Source: Streptomyces sp. Sge12
GTDB lineage: Bacteria > Actinomycetota > Actinomycetes > Streptomycetales > Streptomycetaceae
NCBI RefSeq assembly: GCF_002080455.1
Contig: NZ_CP020555.1
Location: 7,430,501 to 7,494,500 of the forward strand
Direction of reading: 5' to 3'
DNA: 64,000 nucleotides
The notes under the pieces were generated by a model. It saw only the letters and a program-made list of their open reading frames with translations, was not told where the DNA came from and made no database searches. This document shows, one piece after another, positions 31,696 to 40,482 of the stretch (position 1 is the first letter of the stretch; each line of letters begins with the position of its first letter). Position numbers and translations under genes: made by a program.

Positions 31696-32232
31696 TCAGT
31701 ACGTCCGCCCCACATGCGCGAGCGCCTGCTTCAGCAGCGCCGCGTGGCCGCCCGGCATCTCGCCCTGCACGGCGGCCGAGATCGCCTCCTCCGGGCTGAA
31801 CCAGACCAGGTCCAGGGCATCCTGCCGAGGCCGGCAGTCACCCGTGACCGGCACGATGTAGGCGAGCGACACCGCGTGCTGGCGTGGATCGTGGTAGGGG
31901 GTGATGCCCGCCGTGGGGAAGTACTCGGCGACGGTGAAGGGCTGGAGGGACGCGGGAATGCGGGGCAGGGCCACCGGGCCCAGGTCCTTCTCCAGGTGGC
32001 GCAGGAGCGCGTCACGGATCCGCTCGTGGTGCATGACACGGCCGGACACCAGCGTCCGGCTCATCGTCCCCTCCGCGCCGATCCGCAGGAGCAGCCCGAT
32101 GGAGGTGACTTCGCCGGTGTCGTCCACGCGTACGGGGACGGCCTCGACGTACAGGATCGGCATCTGGGCCCGGGCCATTTCCAGCTCGTCCCTGGTCAGC
32201 CAGCCGGGCGTAGTTTCGGTCGTGTCAGACAT
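31696..32232 (-). CDS. Nudix-like protein (DUF4916)
   Basis: 178 residues. The sequence PGWLTRDELEMARAQMPILY, then RTLVSGRVMHHERIRDALLR and VWFSPEEA matches the DUF4916 group, which has the Nudix fold. The strict Nudix box GX5EX7REUXEEXGU is not present: the RIRDALLRHLEKDLG segment aligns but lacks the full acidic set, so pyrophosphatase activity is doubtful. It is transcribed alone, upstream of a gene start region shared with the small secreted protein at 32403. Confidence 0.75.
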   Translation of the reverse strand: MSDTTETTPGWLTRDELEMARAQMPILYVEAVPVRVDDTGEVTSIGLLLRIGAEGTMSRTLVSGRVMHHERIRDALLRHLEKDLGPVALPRIPASLQPFTVAEYFPTAGITPYHDPRQHAVSLAYIVPVTGDCRPRQDALDLVWFSPEEAISAAVQGEMPGGHAALLKQALAHVGRTY

Positions 32233-32402
32233 TCCTCGATCTTACTGACCGGCGAGGCCCGCGGCGGCGCTAAACCGTCGCGGAGTTCTGCCCAGAAGGT
32301 GACTATCTGGAGCATGATCCGGTCGGATAGCAATGGACGCGGCGCCCCGCACGGCCCGCCGACGGTCGGCGGCGACACCGGCGCGCCGAGGAGGAACGCC
32401 CC

Positions 32403-32768
32403 GTGATCCGCACCCGATACGCCGCCGCACTGGCCACCCTGGCCGTCACCACCCTCGCCATGTCCGCGAGCCCCGCATCGGCCGCACCCGGTGACACCCT
32501 CACCATGTGCCACAGCGCCCTCACCCCGACCGGCTGGGTGGACACCCAGTGGTGGAACAGCGGCGGTTGCGGCTCCGGCTTCACGCCCAACACCAAGCAG
32601 ATCAAGGACCTCAGAGGCTACCCGGTCGGCACCCAGGTCGCGGCCTGCGCGTCCACCTGGCCGCCCGCGGGCTGGACCATCACCAACACCTACTACTCCA
32701 GCGGCTGTCGCTACTCCGCCGTCCCCAGCTTCGACGCCAACACCTGGACCCTGAAGCGCACTTCCTGA
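32403..32768 (+). CDS. small secreted Cys-containing protein
   Basis: 121 residues. A Sec signal peptide (MIRTRYAAALATLAVTTLAM ending SASPASA-AP) gives a mature protein of about 95 residues with four Cys (TMCHS, GGCGS, VAACAS, SGCRYS) spaced to form two disulfides, and several Trp (WVDTQWWNSGG, WPPAGWTI). I do not recognise a family. The two halves share a pattern (P-x-GW then a Cys-containing Gly/Ser-rich turn), hinting at an internal duplication. GTG 32403 follows GAGGAACG. A terminator follows directly. Confidence 0.8.
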   Translation: MIRTRYAAALATLAVTTLAMSASPASAAPGDTLTMCHSALTPTGWVDTQWWNSGGCGSGFTPNTKQIKDLRGYPVGTQVAACASTWPPAGWTITNTYYSSGCRYSAVPSFDANTWTLKRTS

Positions 32769-32778
32769 CCCGCGGCGG

Positions 32779-32817
32779 GGGCGCCGTGGCCGACGACCAA
32801 TGCGGGCCACGGCGCCC
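32779..32817. terminator. bidirectional terminator
   Basis: Stem GGGCGCCGTGGCC with GGCCACGGCGCCC around a 13-nt loop, between the small secreted gene and a convergent minus-strand gene. Confidence 0.75.
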
Positions 32818-32855
32818 GGCGCCAGCGACCGGCGGCCCCGGCCCACCCGCGGGCC

Positions 32856-33503
32856 TCAGGTCTGCGTGCGGCCCACGAGCAGGATGCGGTCCTGGAGCAG
32901 GGCCTCCGCCCGGTCCAGGCCCATCCACAGGTCCAGCCACACCTGGTCCTTCCGCATCCCCGGCTCGTCGAGCGGGGCCGACACCCACGTGAACACGCCC
33001 GTGAGGATCTCGCGCCGACGCTCCGGAGCCGTCACGGACAACGCGAAGGACAGGGCGAGGCCGGCCCGGGTGATGACGGTCCGGTTCTCGAGGTCGGGCC
33101 GGACCCGGACGCCGGTGAGGTACCGGGGCTCGTCGAGGATCTTGAGCCACTCCAGGTGCGCCCCGGGGGCCTGTTCGGCCAGACACCCGGCGACGGAATC
33201 GCGTACGGCGGCCGCCGGGTCTCCCAGCCAGCCGAGATAGTGTCCGCACCCGGTGAGCTTCTCGAAGTCGTCGACGGTCGGAAGCCCGTAGTTCGGATTC
33301 TTCTCGAACACCCCGGTCGGTTTTCCGTCGGCGCCTACGAGCCACACGCCGAGGATCGCTTCCGTGGGGACGTAGCCGTCGGGCCGACTGGCGTATTCGG
33401 TGTCGATCTGTGCGACGGATCCGCCCGGGTTCTCCGCCGCTGCCGCCAGGAGCTCAGGCGGATGCGGCACCACCCCGCGTTTGCGTCCGAAGAAGCGCCT
33501 CAT
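32856..33503 (-). CDS. conserved hypothetical protein (215 aa)
   Basis: A soluble protein starting MRRFFGRKRGVVPHPPELLA, with a mixed alpha/beta core (TEAILGVWLVGADGKPTGVF, CGHYLGWLGDPAAAVRDSV) and a C-terminal QVWLDLWMGLDRAEALLQDR. No signal peptide, membrane segment or known motif. I do not recognise the family. ATG 33503 is the only start giving this conserved-looking N-terminus. The 240-bp gap to the GNAT gene holds no gene I can support. Confidence 0.65.
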   Translation of the reverse strand: MRRFFGRKRGVVPHPPELLAAAAENPGGSVAQIDTEYASRPDGYVPTEAILGVWLVGADGKPTGVFEKNPNYGLPTVDDFEKLTGCGHYLGWLGDPAAAVRDSVAGCLAEQAPGAHLEWLKILDEPRYLTGVRVRPDLENRTVITRAGLALSFALSVTAPERRREILTGVFTWVSAPLDEPGMRKDQVWLDLWMGLDRAEALLQDRILLVGRTQT

Positions 33504-33743
33504 GCCCTCCACCCCTCCCGCGCGCCGCCCGCGGTCCCGTCGGGGCTCGGCCCGGCGCCGTCGTCGTGCACCGCGGAATGCTCGCACGGCGACGCCCCGG
33601 CGGGCAGCGGGACGGGCGTATTCAGGACGCGCGGACCACCTCACCGGCCCGCCCCTGCGGTGCGGGTGGTGAGCGGGTGGAGCGTACGGCGTGTCCGGCC
33701 GGCAGGGCCGGTTTCGCCCGCGCCCGCTGCCTAGCGTGGCTCC

Positions 33744-34382
33744 ATGAGCACACGTCCAGCACCTCCGTCGGCCGGGTACGGGATCCGGTTCGCCCGGCCC
33801 GCCGAGTCCGGGGCGGTCGCCGCGCTCCTCGCCCGCGCCTTCGCCGACGACCCGGTCATGGCCTGGATGGTTCCCGCCGCCGAGCGGGAACGCCGGATCA
33901 CCCGGTACTTCCGGCTGGCCCAGCGTCAGCAGCGGCCGCGCACCGGCGCCGTCCGGGTCGCCGCGACGGGCGAAGGGCGGCTGCTGGCGGCCGCGCTGTG
34001 GTCGGGCCCCGGGCGCTGGAAGCCCTCCCCGCTCCAGGACCTGGCCGCGCTGCCCCGGTACGCGGCTGTCTTCGGCCTCCGCGGGATGCCGCGGGCCGGG
34101 GAGGTCCAGAACGCCATGCACGAGGTCCATCCGCGGACACCGCACTGGTACCTGCCCTCCGTGGGGACGGACCGGGGACTTCAGGGGAGGGGGGTCGGCT
34201 CGGCGCTGCTGCGCCAGCAGTTGGCCGACTGCGACCGGCTCGGACAACCCGCCTACCTGGAGTCCAGCGCGCCCGCCAACGTCCCCTTCTACGAACGGCT
34301 GGGCTTCCGCGTCACCGGTGAGATCCGGCTCCCGGGCGGCGGACCGACGCTGTGGCCCATGTGGCGCGATCCCCACCGCTGA
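33744..34382 (+). CDS. GNAT-family N-acetyltransferase
   Basis: 212 residues. N-terminal YGIRFARPAESGAVAALLA and the acetyl-CoA pyrophosphate-binding loop in VGTDRGLQGRGVGSALLRQ (the R/Q-x-x-G-x-G motif) identify a GNAT fold; LESSAPANVPFYERLGF is the usual C-terminal motif B region. Substrate unknown. Single-gene unit with ATG 33744. Confidence 0.92.
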   Translation: MSTRPAPPSAGYGIRFARPAESGAVAALLARAFADDPVMAWMVPAAERERRITRYFRLAQRQQRPRTGAVRVAATGEGRLLAAALWSGPGRWKPSPLQDLAALPRYAAVFGLRGMPRAGEVQNAMHEVHPRTPHWYLPSVGTDRGLQGRGVGSALLRQQLADCDRLGQPAYLESSAPANVPFYERLGFRVTGEIRLPGGGPTLWPMWRDPHR

Positions 34383-34507
34383 CGGGGGTCTTCAACCGGC
34401 GTGCTCGGCCTGGTCATTGACGAGTCGATCACCCTTGTGTTCCGCATACGTGTTCTGGAAGCCTCCGCTTGACTCACCTGTCACACGAGCAACGGAGCAA
34501 CCCCCGC

Positions 34508-36103
34508 ATGCCCTCAAGTCGAATACGTCGCGCCTGGCTCTCGGCCGCCGCCGCGGCAGCGCTCGCGTTCACCGGTCTCGCAGGACCGGCGACGGCGAAG
34601 GACCTTCCGCCCGATGTGCCGGGGTCCTGGATCCAGGAGCCCCGCGCGACCGAAGGCGCCCCCTCGGCCTTCGGTGCCCGCGCTGCCGCCGTCCCCGGCG
34701 GCCCCGCCTCGCCCGGCGATTTCACGCTGTCGCCGGGCGAGATGAACGCCGAGACCACCCAGAGGGTCGCCCGCCTGGCCTCGGTGCTGCCCGAGTCGGG
34801 CGTACAGGACCTGCTGGCCGCGGCGAACCGTCCCATCGAGCCGGGGTGTTCCCGCGACCCGTTCGCCGCCGCCCCCGACCCGGCCGTCAAGTACTGCCTG
34901 AAGGACGACGACTCCGTCTCCAGGGAGTGGGTCCCGCAGGGTTTCACCGGCGTCTCCGACGCCAAGGACAACGAGCTCTGGGGCGCGGCCGGGAAGATCC
35001 AGCTGTTCGCCTCCTACGACGGCTGGGACCCGGGCCGCGAGAGCGACCCGAACCCGGCGGCCGGCGACTGCACCGCCGCCGAGCTGGAGGCCAATGACGC
35101 CTGCAACCAGAAGGGCGTCCGGATCACCTTCGTGCAGAGCCGGAACAACCCGGCCACCGGCAGCCCCGAGATCAAGTACCGGCACGTGCTGCTGGGCTGG
35201 ACCTATGTGAACTCCGCGGACCACGTCTCCTTCGACGGCCTGCACGCCGCCGAGTACCCGATCCAGAAGGGCGTCCACGCCGGTGGGATCGTCTGGTACG
35301 GCAACTACCTCTACGTCGCGGACACGCGGGGCGGCCTGCGCGTCTTCGACATGCGCTTCATCATGGACCTCGACCCGGACGGCGACCCCGCCACGCACGA
35401 CCGGATGGGCACCGACGCCGACGGGGTGAAGACCACCGCCGACGTCGAGGACAAGACGAAGGTCGGCCGGCACGACAACGTCTGGTACAGCTTCGGCTAC
35501 CGCTACGTCATGCCGCAGGTGGCGGCGTGGAAGTTCAAGGCGACGCAGAGCAACCCCAAGGGCTCCTTCGCCTGCGTCTCCACCGGCGCCCCGAAGGCGT
35601 CCTACATCTCCCTGGACCGCAGTACGGGTCCGGACCGCCTGATCATGGGCGAGTACTGCCGTCCGGAGAGCGGCTACCCCTCCACGGGCCGCATCGCCTC
35701 CTACCCGGTCGCGGCCCTGGAGCAACGCTCCGCGGACGTGACCGCGCAGGGCTGGGCCAACTACCTGCCCCTGGCCAACGGCGGCGCCCAGGGCGCGGCG
35801 GCGTACAACGGCACGCTGTACGTGAACGAGTCCAAGGGGACGGACGAGCCGGGCAACCTGTGGCGCTACCTCTGGAGTGACGGCCGGCTGGTCCAGGACG
35901 GTCAGGCCGTCAAGACCGCCCGGGGCGCCGAGGACCTCTACGTCGAGCGCGGCACGGGACGCCTGTGGTCCCTCTCCGAACACCGTCCGGGCTCGGCGGA
36001 CGACTGCCGGGCGAACCCGGGCCCCGGTGATCCCGCGGGCGCGGACTTCTGCCAGCGGGTGCTCTACGCACACGAGTTGAGCTGGCTCGACAGCCAGCCG
36101 TAG
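34508..36103 (+). CDS. secreted protein of unknown function, propeller-like
   Basis: 531 residues with a Sec signal peptide (RIRRAWLSAAAAAALAFTGL, cleavage near ATA-KD). The mature protein has strand-rich segments such as YGNYLYVADTRGGLRVFDMR and AAYNGTLYVNESKG that resemble LVIVD-type propeller blades, plus several Cys pairs (CSRDPFAAAPDPAVKYC, CVSTGAP..EYC). Asp/Thr-rich loops (DLDPDGDPATHDRMGTDADG) could bind calcium. Enzymatic role unknown. ATG 34508 was preferred over in-frame TTG 34469 because ACGGAG lies 11 bp upstream and the signal peptide starts there. Confidence 0.8.
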   Translation: MPSSRIRRAWLSAAAAAALAFTGLAGPATAKDLPPDVPGSWIQEPRATEGAPSAFGARAAAVPGGPASPGDFTLSPGEMNAETTQRVARLASVLPESGVQDLLAAANRPIEPGCSRDPFAAAPDPAVKYCLKDDDSVSREWVPQGFTGVSDAKDNELWGAAGKIQLFASYDGWDPGRESDPNPAAGDCTAAELEANDACNQKGVRITFVQSRNNPATGSPEIKYRHVLLGWTYVNSADHVSFDGLHAAEYPIQKGVHAGGIVWYGNYLYVADTRGGLRVFDMRFIMDLDPDGDPATHDRMGTDADGVKTTADVEDKTKVGRHDNVWYSFGYRYVMPQVAAWKFKATQSNPKGSFACVSTGAPKASYISLDRSTGPDRLIMGEYCRPESGYPSTGRIASYPVAALEQRSADVTAQGWANYLPLANGGAQGAAAYNGTLYVNESKGTDEPGNLWRYLWSDGRLVQDGQAVKTARGAEDLYVERGTGRLWSLSEHRPGSADDCRANPGPGDPAGADFCQRVLYAHELSWLDSQP

Positions 36104-36156
36104 TCCCGGCCGCAGCCGCGGCCCCCCGCCCCGGCCGCAGCCGGGGGCGGCCCGGC

Positions 36157-36708
36157 TCAGCCCAGGGCGTACGGCTGCACGCACCCCAGGAGGTCCGGGA
36201 TGGCGTGGGGTCCGTCCCCGGCGGGCTGCGGGCCCGTGGCGGCGAACGCGCCGAGCGCGCCGATCAGTACGGTGCGTTCGGCGGGCCGGAGCCGGGCGAG
36301 GGCGGCGGCCGTCTCCGCCCGGCGCCGGGCCGTCACCTCGCCCACCAGCCGCAGGCCGGACTCCGTGGCGGTGAGCACCGTCTCCCGCCGGTTCTCCCGG
36401 TTGGGCCTGCGGTCCGCCAGGCCCGCGGCGATCAGCCGGTCGATCATGCGCATGGCGGTCGAGGGGTTGACCGCCATCAGCCCTGCGAGGGCGACCAGTT
36501 TCACGTGCCCGCGCGCCACCAGGACCTCGAGCATCCGGAACTGGGCGAGCGTGACCCCGTGGCCGCCGCGGCCCCCGTCCCCGGCGGCCGCCAGGGCGCG
36601 GGCCGCGATGGACGCGAGCCGTTGGGCGGCGGCCAGCACCGCGTGCGTCACCTCGTCGATGTCGTCCGCGGCGGGTGACGGATCCGCGGGTCGCCGTTGC
36701 TCGCTCAT
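36157..36708 (-). CDS. MarR-family regulator
   Basis: 183 residues with the MarR winged helix: VTLAQFRMLEVLVARGHVKL, VNPSTAMRMIDRLIAAGLAD and the wing RRPNRENRRETVLTATESG. The N-terminal helix is Ala-rich and the last 30 residues are a non-conserved tail. It is divergent from the ectoine operon with 321 bp between, so it may control itself, the operon, or neither. ATG 36708 follows a GGGGTATG-type region without a clear ribosome site. Confidence 0.88.
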   Translation of the reverse strand: MSEQRRPADPSPAADDIDEVTHAVLAAAQRLASIAARALAAAGDGGRGGHGVTLAQFRMLEVLVARGHVKLVALAGLMAVNPSTAMRMIDRLIAAGLADRRPNRENRRETVLTATESGLRLVGEVTARRRAETAAALARLRPAERTVLIGALGAFAATGPQPAGDGPHAIPDLLGCVQPYALG

Positions 36709-37029
36709 ACCCCTTTGTACCGCCCGGCCGTCCGGGACACACGACGGGCCGAAAGGGCCCACTCGCCTTTCCCGTTATCCGGAGCCGAAACGGGGGGACT
36801 CGCGAATGTCGTGGCTTTCACACCGCAAATATGGCACAGGGCAAAGACGTTACAGTCTCGTTATCTTTCAGAATTTTGGGATGGCTTGTCCGGATAAATA
36901 GCGGTTTTCTTCGTGGGGGAGAACGGGCCAGGACCACCCCGGCGCCGCTGCCGGATAACACGGACGCAGCGTGTACGGAACCCCGTTCGGGCATGTCTTT
37001 TCAGCCGATGATCGGTAGCTTCGGCCCGC
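36709..37029. promoter_or_regulatory. AT-rich ectoine promoter region with three CCGGATAA repeats
   Basis: This 321-bp gap is distinctly richer in A/T than its surroundings. CCGGATAA occurs at 36890 and 36951, and its complement TTATCCGG at 36775. Stretches such as TTATCTTTCAGAATTTTGGG (36861-36880) have the composition of promoters in this group, but I cannot fix a -35/-10 pair. The repeats are candidate operator sites for osmotic control or for the divergent MarR protein. Confidence 0.45.
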
Positions 37030-37590
37030 ATGACCGGTGCTCATGCAGACCTGGCCACCCGCCCCCGAACCCCCGCCCCCACGACGAGTCCCTCCGGAAT
37101 CCGGGCCGACCGCCCCGACCTGTGCGACGGCCCCGACCTCTGGCGCATCGCCCGCGACGCGAAGACGCTGGACGTCAACTCCCCCTACAGCTACCTGCTC
37201 TGGTGCCGTGACTTCGCCGCCACCTCCGCCGTCGCCCGCGACGGCGACGGCCGGCCCGTCGGCTTCGTCACCGGGTACCTGCGCCCCGACACCCCCGCCA
37301 CCCTGCTGATCTGGCAGGTCGCCGTCGACGCCGACGCCCGCGGGCTGGGGATCGCCGGGCACCTTCTCGACCACCTCACCGCACGGGTCGCCGCCGAGCG
37401 CCCGCTCGACGCGCTCGAGACCACCATCAGCCCGGGCAACACCGCCTCGGAACGGCTGTTCGCGTCCTTCGCCGAACGCCACGGTGCCCAACTCGCCCGG
37501 GAGGTCCTCTTCGCGCAGGAGCACTTTCCCGGCGGCGCCGGACACCACGACGCCGAGGTGCTGCACCGCATCGCACCCCTGGCCCTCTGA
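37030..37590 (+). CDS. ectA: L-2,4-diaminobutyrate N-acetyltransferase
   Basis: 186 residues, the usual EctA length. GNAT fold with the acetyl-CoA loop VDADARGLGIAGHLLDHLT; the early SPYSYLLWCRDFAATSAVA and the later ETTISPGNTASERLFASFAE are EctA signatures. It acetylates diaminobutyrate at N4, the second step of ectoine synthesis. It is the first gene of ectABCD, with the EctB gene 109 bp downstream. Confidence 0.95.
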   Translation: MTGAHADLATRPRTPAPTTSPSGIRADRPDLCDGPDLWRIARDAKTLDVNSPYSYLLWCRDFAATSAVARDGDGRPVGFVTGYLRPDTPATLLIWQVAVDADARGLGIAGHLLDHLTARVAAERPLDALETTISPGNTASERLFASFAERHGAQLAREVLFAQEHFPGGAGHHDAEVLHRIAPLAL

Positions 37591-37699
37591 CACCGGCCAC
37601 CACCCCGGCCACCGGCCACCACCCCCGGCCACCGACCACCACGTCCATCACCGTCCGCGACCGTCCGCCGGCGGACACCGCAGGAGAGGCAGGTCCCCC

Positions 37700-38968
37700 T
37701 TGACCACGACAGCACCGAACCCGACCGTCTTCGACACCGTCGAGTCGGAGGTACGCAGCTACTGCCGCGCCTGGCCGGTCGTCTTCGACCGCGCGGAGGG
37801 CAGCCGCCTCCACGACGAGAACGGCCGCTCCTACCTGGACTTCTTCGCGGGCGCCGGCTCCCTCAACTATGGGCACAACAACCCCGTCCTCAAACAGGCA
37901 CTGCTCGACTACATCGCGCGCGACGGCATCACGCACGCCCTGGACATGTCGACGACCGCCAAGCGGGCCTTCCTGGAGACCTTCCACTCCACCGTCCTCG
38001 CCCCCCGCGGACTGCCGTACAAGGTGATGTTCCCGGGCCCCACCGGCACCAACGCCGTCGAGGCGGCGCTCAAGCTGGCGCGCAAGGCCAAGGGGCGCGA
38101 GGCCGTCGTCTCCTTCACCAACGCCTTCCACGGCATGTCCCTGGGCTCGCTGGCCGTCACCGGCAACGCCTTCAAGCGCGCGGGCGCCGGCATACCGCTG
38201 GTCCACAGCACGCCCATGCCCTTCGACAACTACCTCGGCGGCCGCGTCCCGGACTTTCTCTGGTTCGAGCGGCTCCTGGAGGACAGCGGATCCGGCCTCA
38301 ACGACCCGGCCGCCGTGATTGTTGAGACCGTGCAGGGCGAGGGCGGCGTCAACGTGGCGCGCGCGGAGTGGCTGCGCGCCCTCGCCGACCTGTGCCGCCG
38401 CCGGGACATGCTGCTGATCGTCGACGACGTCCAGATGGGCTGCGGACGGACCGGCGACTTCTTCTCCTTCGAGGAAGCGGGCATCACACCCGACATCGTC
38501 ACCGTCTCCAAGTCCATCAGCGGCTACGGACTGCCCATGTCGCTCTGCCTGTTCAAGCCCGAGCTCGACATCTGGGAGCCCGGCGAGCACAACGGCACGT
38601 TCCGCGGCAACAACCCCGCCTTCGTCACGGCGACCGCCGCACTGCAGACCTACTGGCGCGACGGCGTCCTGCGCGAACGCACCCGTGTCCAGGGCGCCCG
38701 CATCGAGCAGGCGCTCGTCGACCTCTGCGCGGACCACGAGCGGGACGGCGCCTCGTACCGCGGCCGCGGCATGGTGTGGGGCCTCGAGTTCACCCGCAAG
38801 GAGCGCGCCGCCGAGGTCTGCCACCGGGCGTTCGAGCACGGCCTGCTCGTCGAGACCTCCGGGCCGGAGAGCGAGGTGGTCAAGCTGCTGCCGCCGCTCA
38901 CCGTGTCGGCGGACGAGCTCGACGAGGGCCTCGACATCCTCGCGCGGTCCGTCCGCGAGACGGCCTGA
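37700..38968 (+). CDS. ectB: diaminobutyrate-2-oxoglutarate aminotransferase
   Basis: 422 residues. TTG 37700 after CAGGAGAGGC gives the standard EctB N-terminus (VFDTVESEVRSYCRAWPVVF). Class III PLP enzyme: FPGPTGTNAVEAALKLARK, FTNAFHGMSLGSLAVTGN, DDVQMGCGRTGDFFSFE and the Schiff-base Lys271 in VSKSISGYGLPM. It makes L-2,4-diaminobutyrate from aspartate semialdehyde with glutamate as donor. Length and motif order match EctB throughout. Confidence 0.96.
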   Translation: MTTTAPNPTVFDTVESEVRSYCRAWPVVFDRAEGSRLHDENGRSYLDFFAGAGSLNYGHNNPVLKQALLDYIARDGITHALDMSTTAKRAFLETFHSTVLAPRGLPYKVMFPGPTGTNAVEAALKLARKAKGREAVVSFTNAFHGMSLGSLAVTGNAFKRAGAGIPLVHSTPMPFDNYLGGRVPDFLWFERLLEDSGSGLNDPAAVIVETVQGEGGVNVARAEWLRALADLCRRRDMLLIVDDVQMGCGRTGDFFSFEEAGITPDIVTVSKSISGYGLPMSLCLFKPELDIWEPGEHNGTFRGNNPAFVTATAALQTYWRDGVLRERTRVQGARIEQALVDLCADHERDGASYRGRGMVWGLEFTRKERAAEVCHRAFEHGLLVETSGPESEVVKLLPPLTVSADELDEGLDILARSVRETA

Positions 38969-39019
38969 CCCGCCGCCCCCACCACCCCACCCGCCGCCAC
39001 CACGAAAGGCAGCACCACC

Positions 39020-39424
39020 ATGATCGTCCGATCCTTCCAGGACATCGAAGGCACCGACCGCCACGTCAGGGCGGCGTCGGGCACCTGGGAGAGCAAGCGC
39101 CTCATCCTGGCGAAGGAACGCGTCGGCTTCTCCCTCCACGAAACCGTCCTGTACGCCGGTACCGAGACGTCCATGTGGTACGCGAACCACGTCGAGGCGG
39201 TCGTGTGCGTCGAGGGCGAGGCCGAACTCACCGACGAGGAGACCGGCGAGAAGCACACCATCACGCCCGGCACCGTCTACGTCCTCGACGGCCACGAGCG
39301 CCACACCCTGCGCGTCGTCCGCGAGTTCCGCTGCCTGTGCGTCTTCAACCCGCCCGTCACCGGCCGCGAGGACCACGACGAGAACGGCGTGTACCCGCTG
39401 CTCACCGAGCCGGACCCGGTCTGA
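39020..39424 (+). CDS. ectC: L-ectoine synthase
   Basis: 134 residues, a cupin. MIVRSFQDIEGTDRHVRAA, then SMWYANHVEAVVCVEGEAEL and TPGTVYVLDGHERHTLRV are hallmark EctC segments, including the metal-binding Glu, Tyr and His residues. It closes N4-acetyl-diaminobutyrate to ectoine. Third gene of the operon, 51 bp after ectB. Confidence 0.97.
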   Translation: MIVRSFQDIEGTDRHVRAASGTWESKRLILAKERVGFSLHETVLYAGTETSMWYANHVEAVVCVEGEAELTDEETGEKHTITPGTVYVLDGHERHTLRVVREFRCLCVFNPPVTGREDHDENGVYPLLTEPDPV

Positions 39425-39473
39425 CCCACCCCGCAGGAACCCACCGACCCCGAGAGGAGAGGCAAGCACCACC

Positions 39474-40376
39474 ATGACCACTGTCTCCGAACGCACCCTC
39501 GCCGACCTGTACCCGACCCGGGGCTCCGAAGAAGTCCTCATCGGCCGCAAGGACCCCGTCGTGTGGTCCGAACCCGGCACCCCCGGACCGTTCTGGGCGC
39601 GCGAACTGGAGGACTTCGAACGCGACGGCTTCCTTGCCGCCGAGCAGCTGATCGGCCCGGAAGAGGTCGAGGAGTACCGGGCCGAGATGGACCGGCTGGT
39701 GAGCGACCCCGCCGTGCGGGCCGACGAACGGGCCATCGTGGAACCGGGATCGGGCGAGGTCCGCTCGGTCTTCGAGGTCCACCGCATCAGCGAGGTCTTC
39801 GCGCGCCTCGCCGCCGATCCGCGGATCGCGGACCGCGCCCGGCAGATCCTCGGTTCCGACGTGTACGTCCACCAGTCCCGCATCAACGCCAAGCCCGGCT
39901 TCGGCGCGAGCGGCTTCTACTGGCACTCCGACTTCGAGACCTGGCACGCCGAGGACGGCCTGCCCCGTATGCGGACGGTATCGGTGTCCATCGCCCTCAC
40001 GCCGAACCACACGACCAACGGCAGCCTGATGATCATGCCGGGTTCGCACCGCACGTTCCTCGGCTGCGCGGGCGCGACGCCGAAGGACAACTACAAGAAG
40101 TCGCTGCAGATGCAGGACGCCGGAACGCCCACCCCCGAGGCGCTCACCCGGTTCGCAACCGCCTGCGGCATACGGCAGTTCACCGGGGCCGCCGGATCGG
40201 CCACCTGGTTCGACTGCAACGCGATGCACGGTTCCGGGGACAACATCACCCCCTACCCGCGCAGCAACGTCTTCCTGGTGTTCAACAGCGTGGACAACCT
40301 GCCCGCGGAGCCCTTCGCGGCCCCGATCCGGCGCCCGTCCTTCATCGCCTCGCGCGACTTCACGCCGCTGCCCTGA
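39474..40376 (+). CDS. ectD: ectoine 5-hydroxylase
   Basis: 300 residues, a non-haem iron and 2-oxoglutarate dioxygenase. The iron triad is visible as His151 and Asp153 in YWHSDFETWH and His252 in NAMHGSGDN. It converts ectoine to 5-hydroxyectoine. Presence of ectD means the organism makes both osmolytes, as many Streptomyces do. ATG 39474 with GAGAGG upstream; the operon ends here, 106 bp before an MFS gene on the same strand. Confidence 0.96.
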   Translation: MTTVSERTLADLYPTRGSEEVLIGRKDPVVWSEPGTPGPFWARELEDFERDGFLAAEQLIGPEEVEEYRAEMDRLVSDPAVRADERAIVEPGSGEVRSVFEVHRISEVFARLAADPRIADRARQILGSDVYVHQSRINAKPGFGASGFYWHSDFETWHAEDGLPRMRTVSVSIALTPNHTTNGSLMIMPGSHRTFLGCAGATPKDNYKKSLQMQDAGTPTPEALTRFATACGIRQFTGAAGSATWFDCNAMHGSGDNITPYPRSNVFLVFNSVDNLPAEPFAAPIRRPSFIASRDFTPLP

Positions 40377-40482
40377 GGCACGCACCCGGCAAGGCCGAGT
40401 GGACAGGGGCGGACACGACTGGACAGTGACCGCCCCTGTCGGGCATGGATTGTGGACGCCGCCCGACACGAGGCTGTGCGCC

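Noticed and set aside
37427..39892. 821-codon minus-strand frame opposite ectBCD
   Set aside because: Antisense of three unambiguous ectoine genes.
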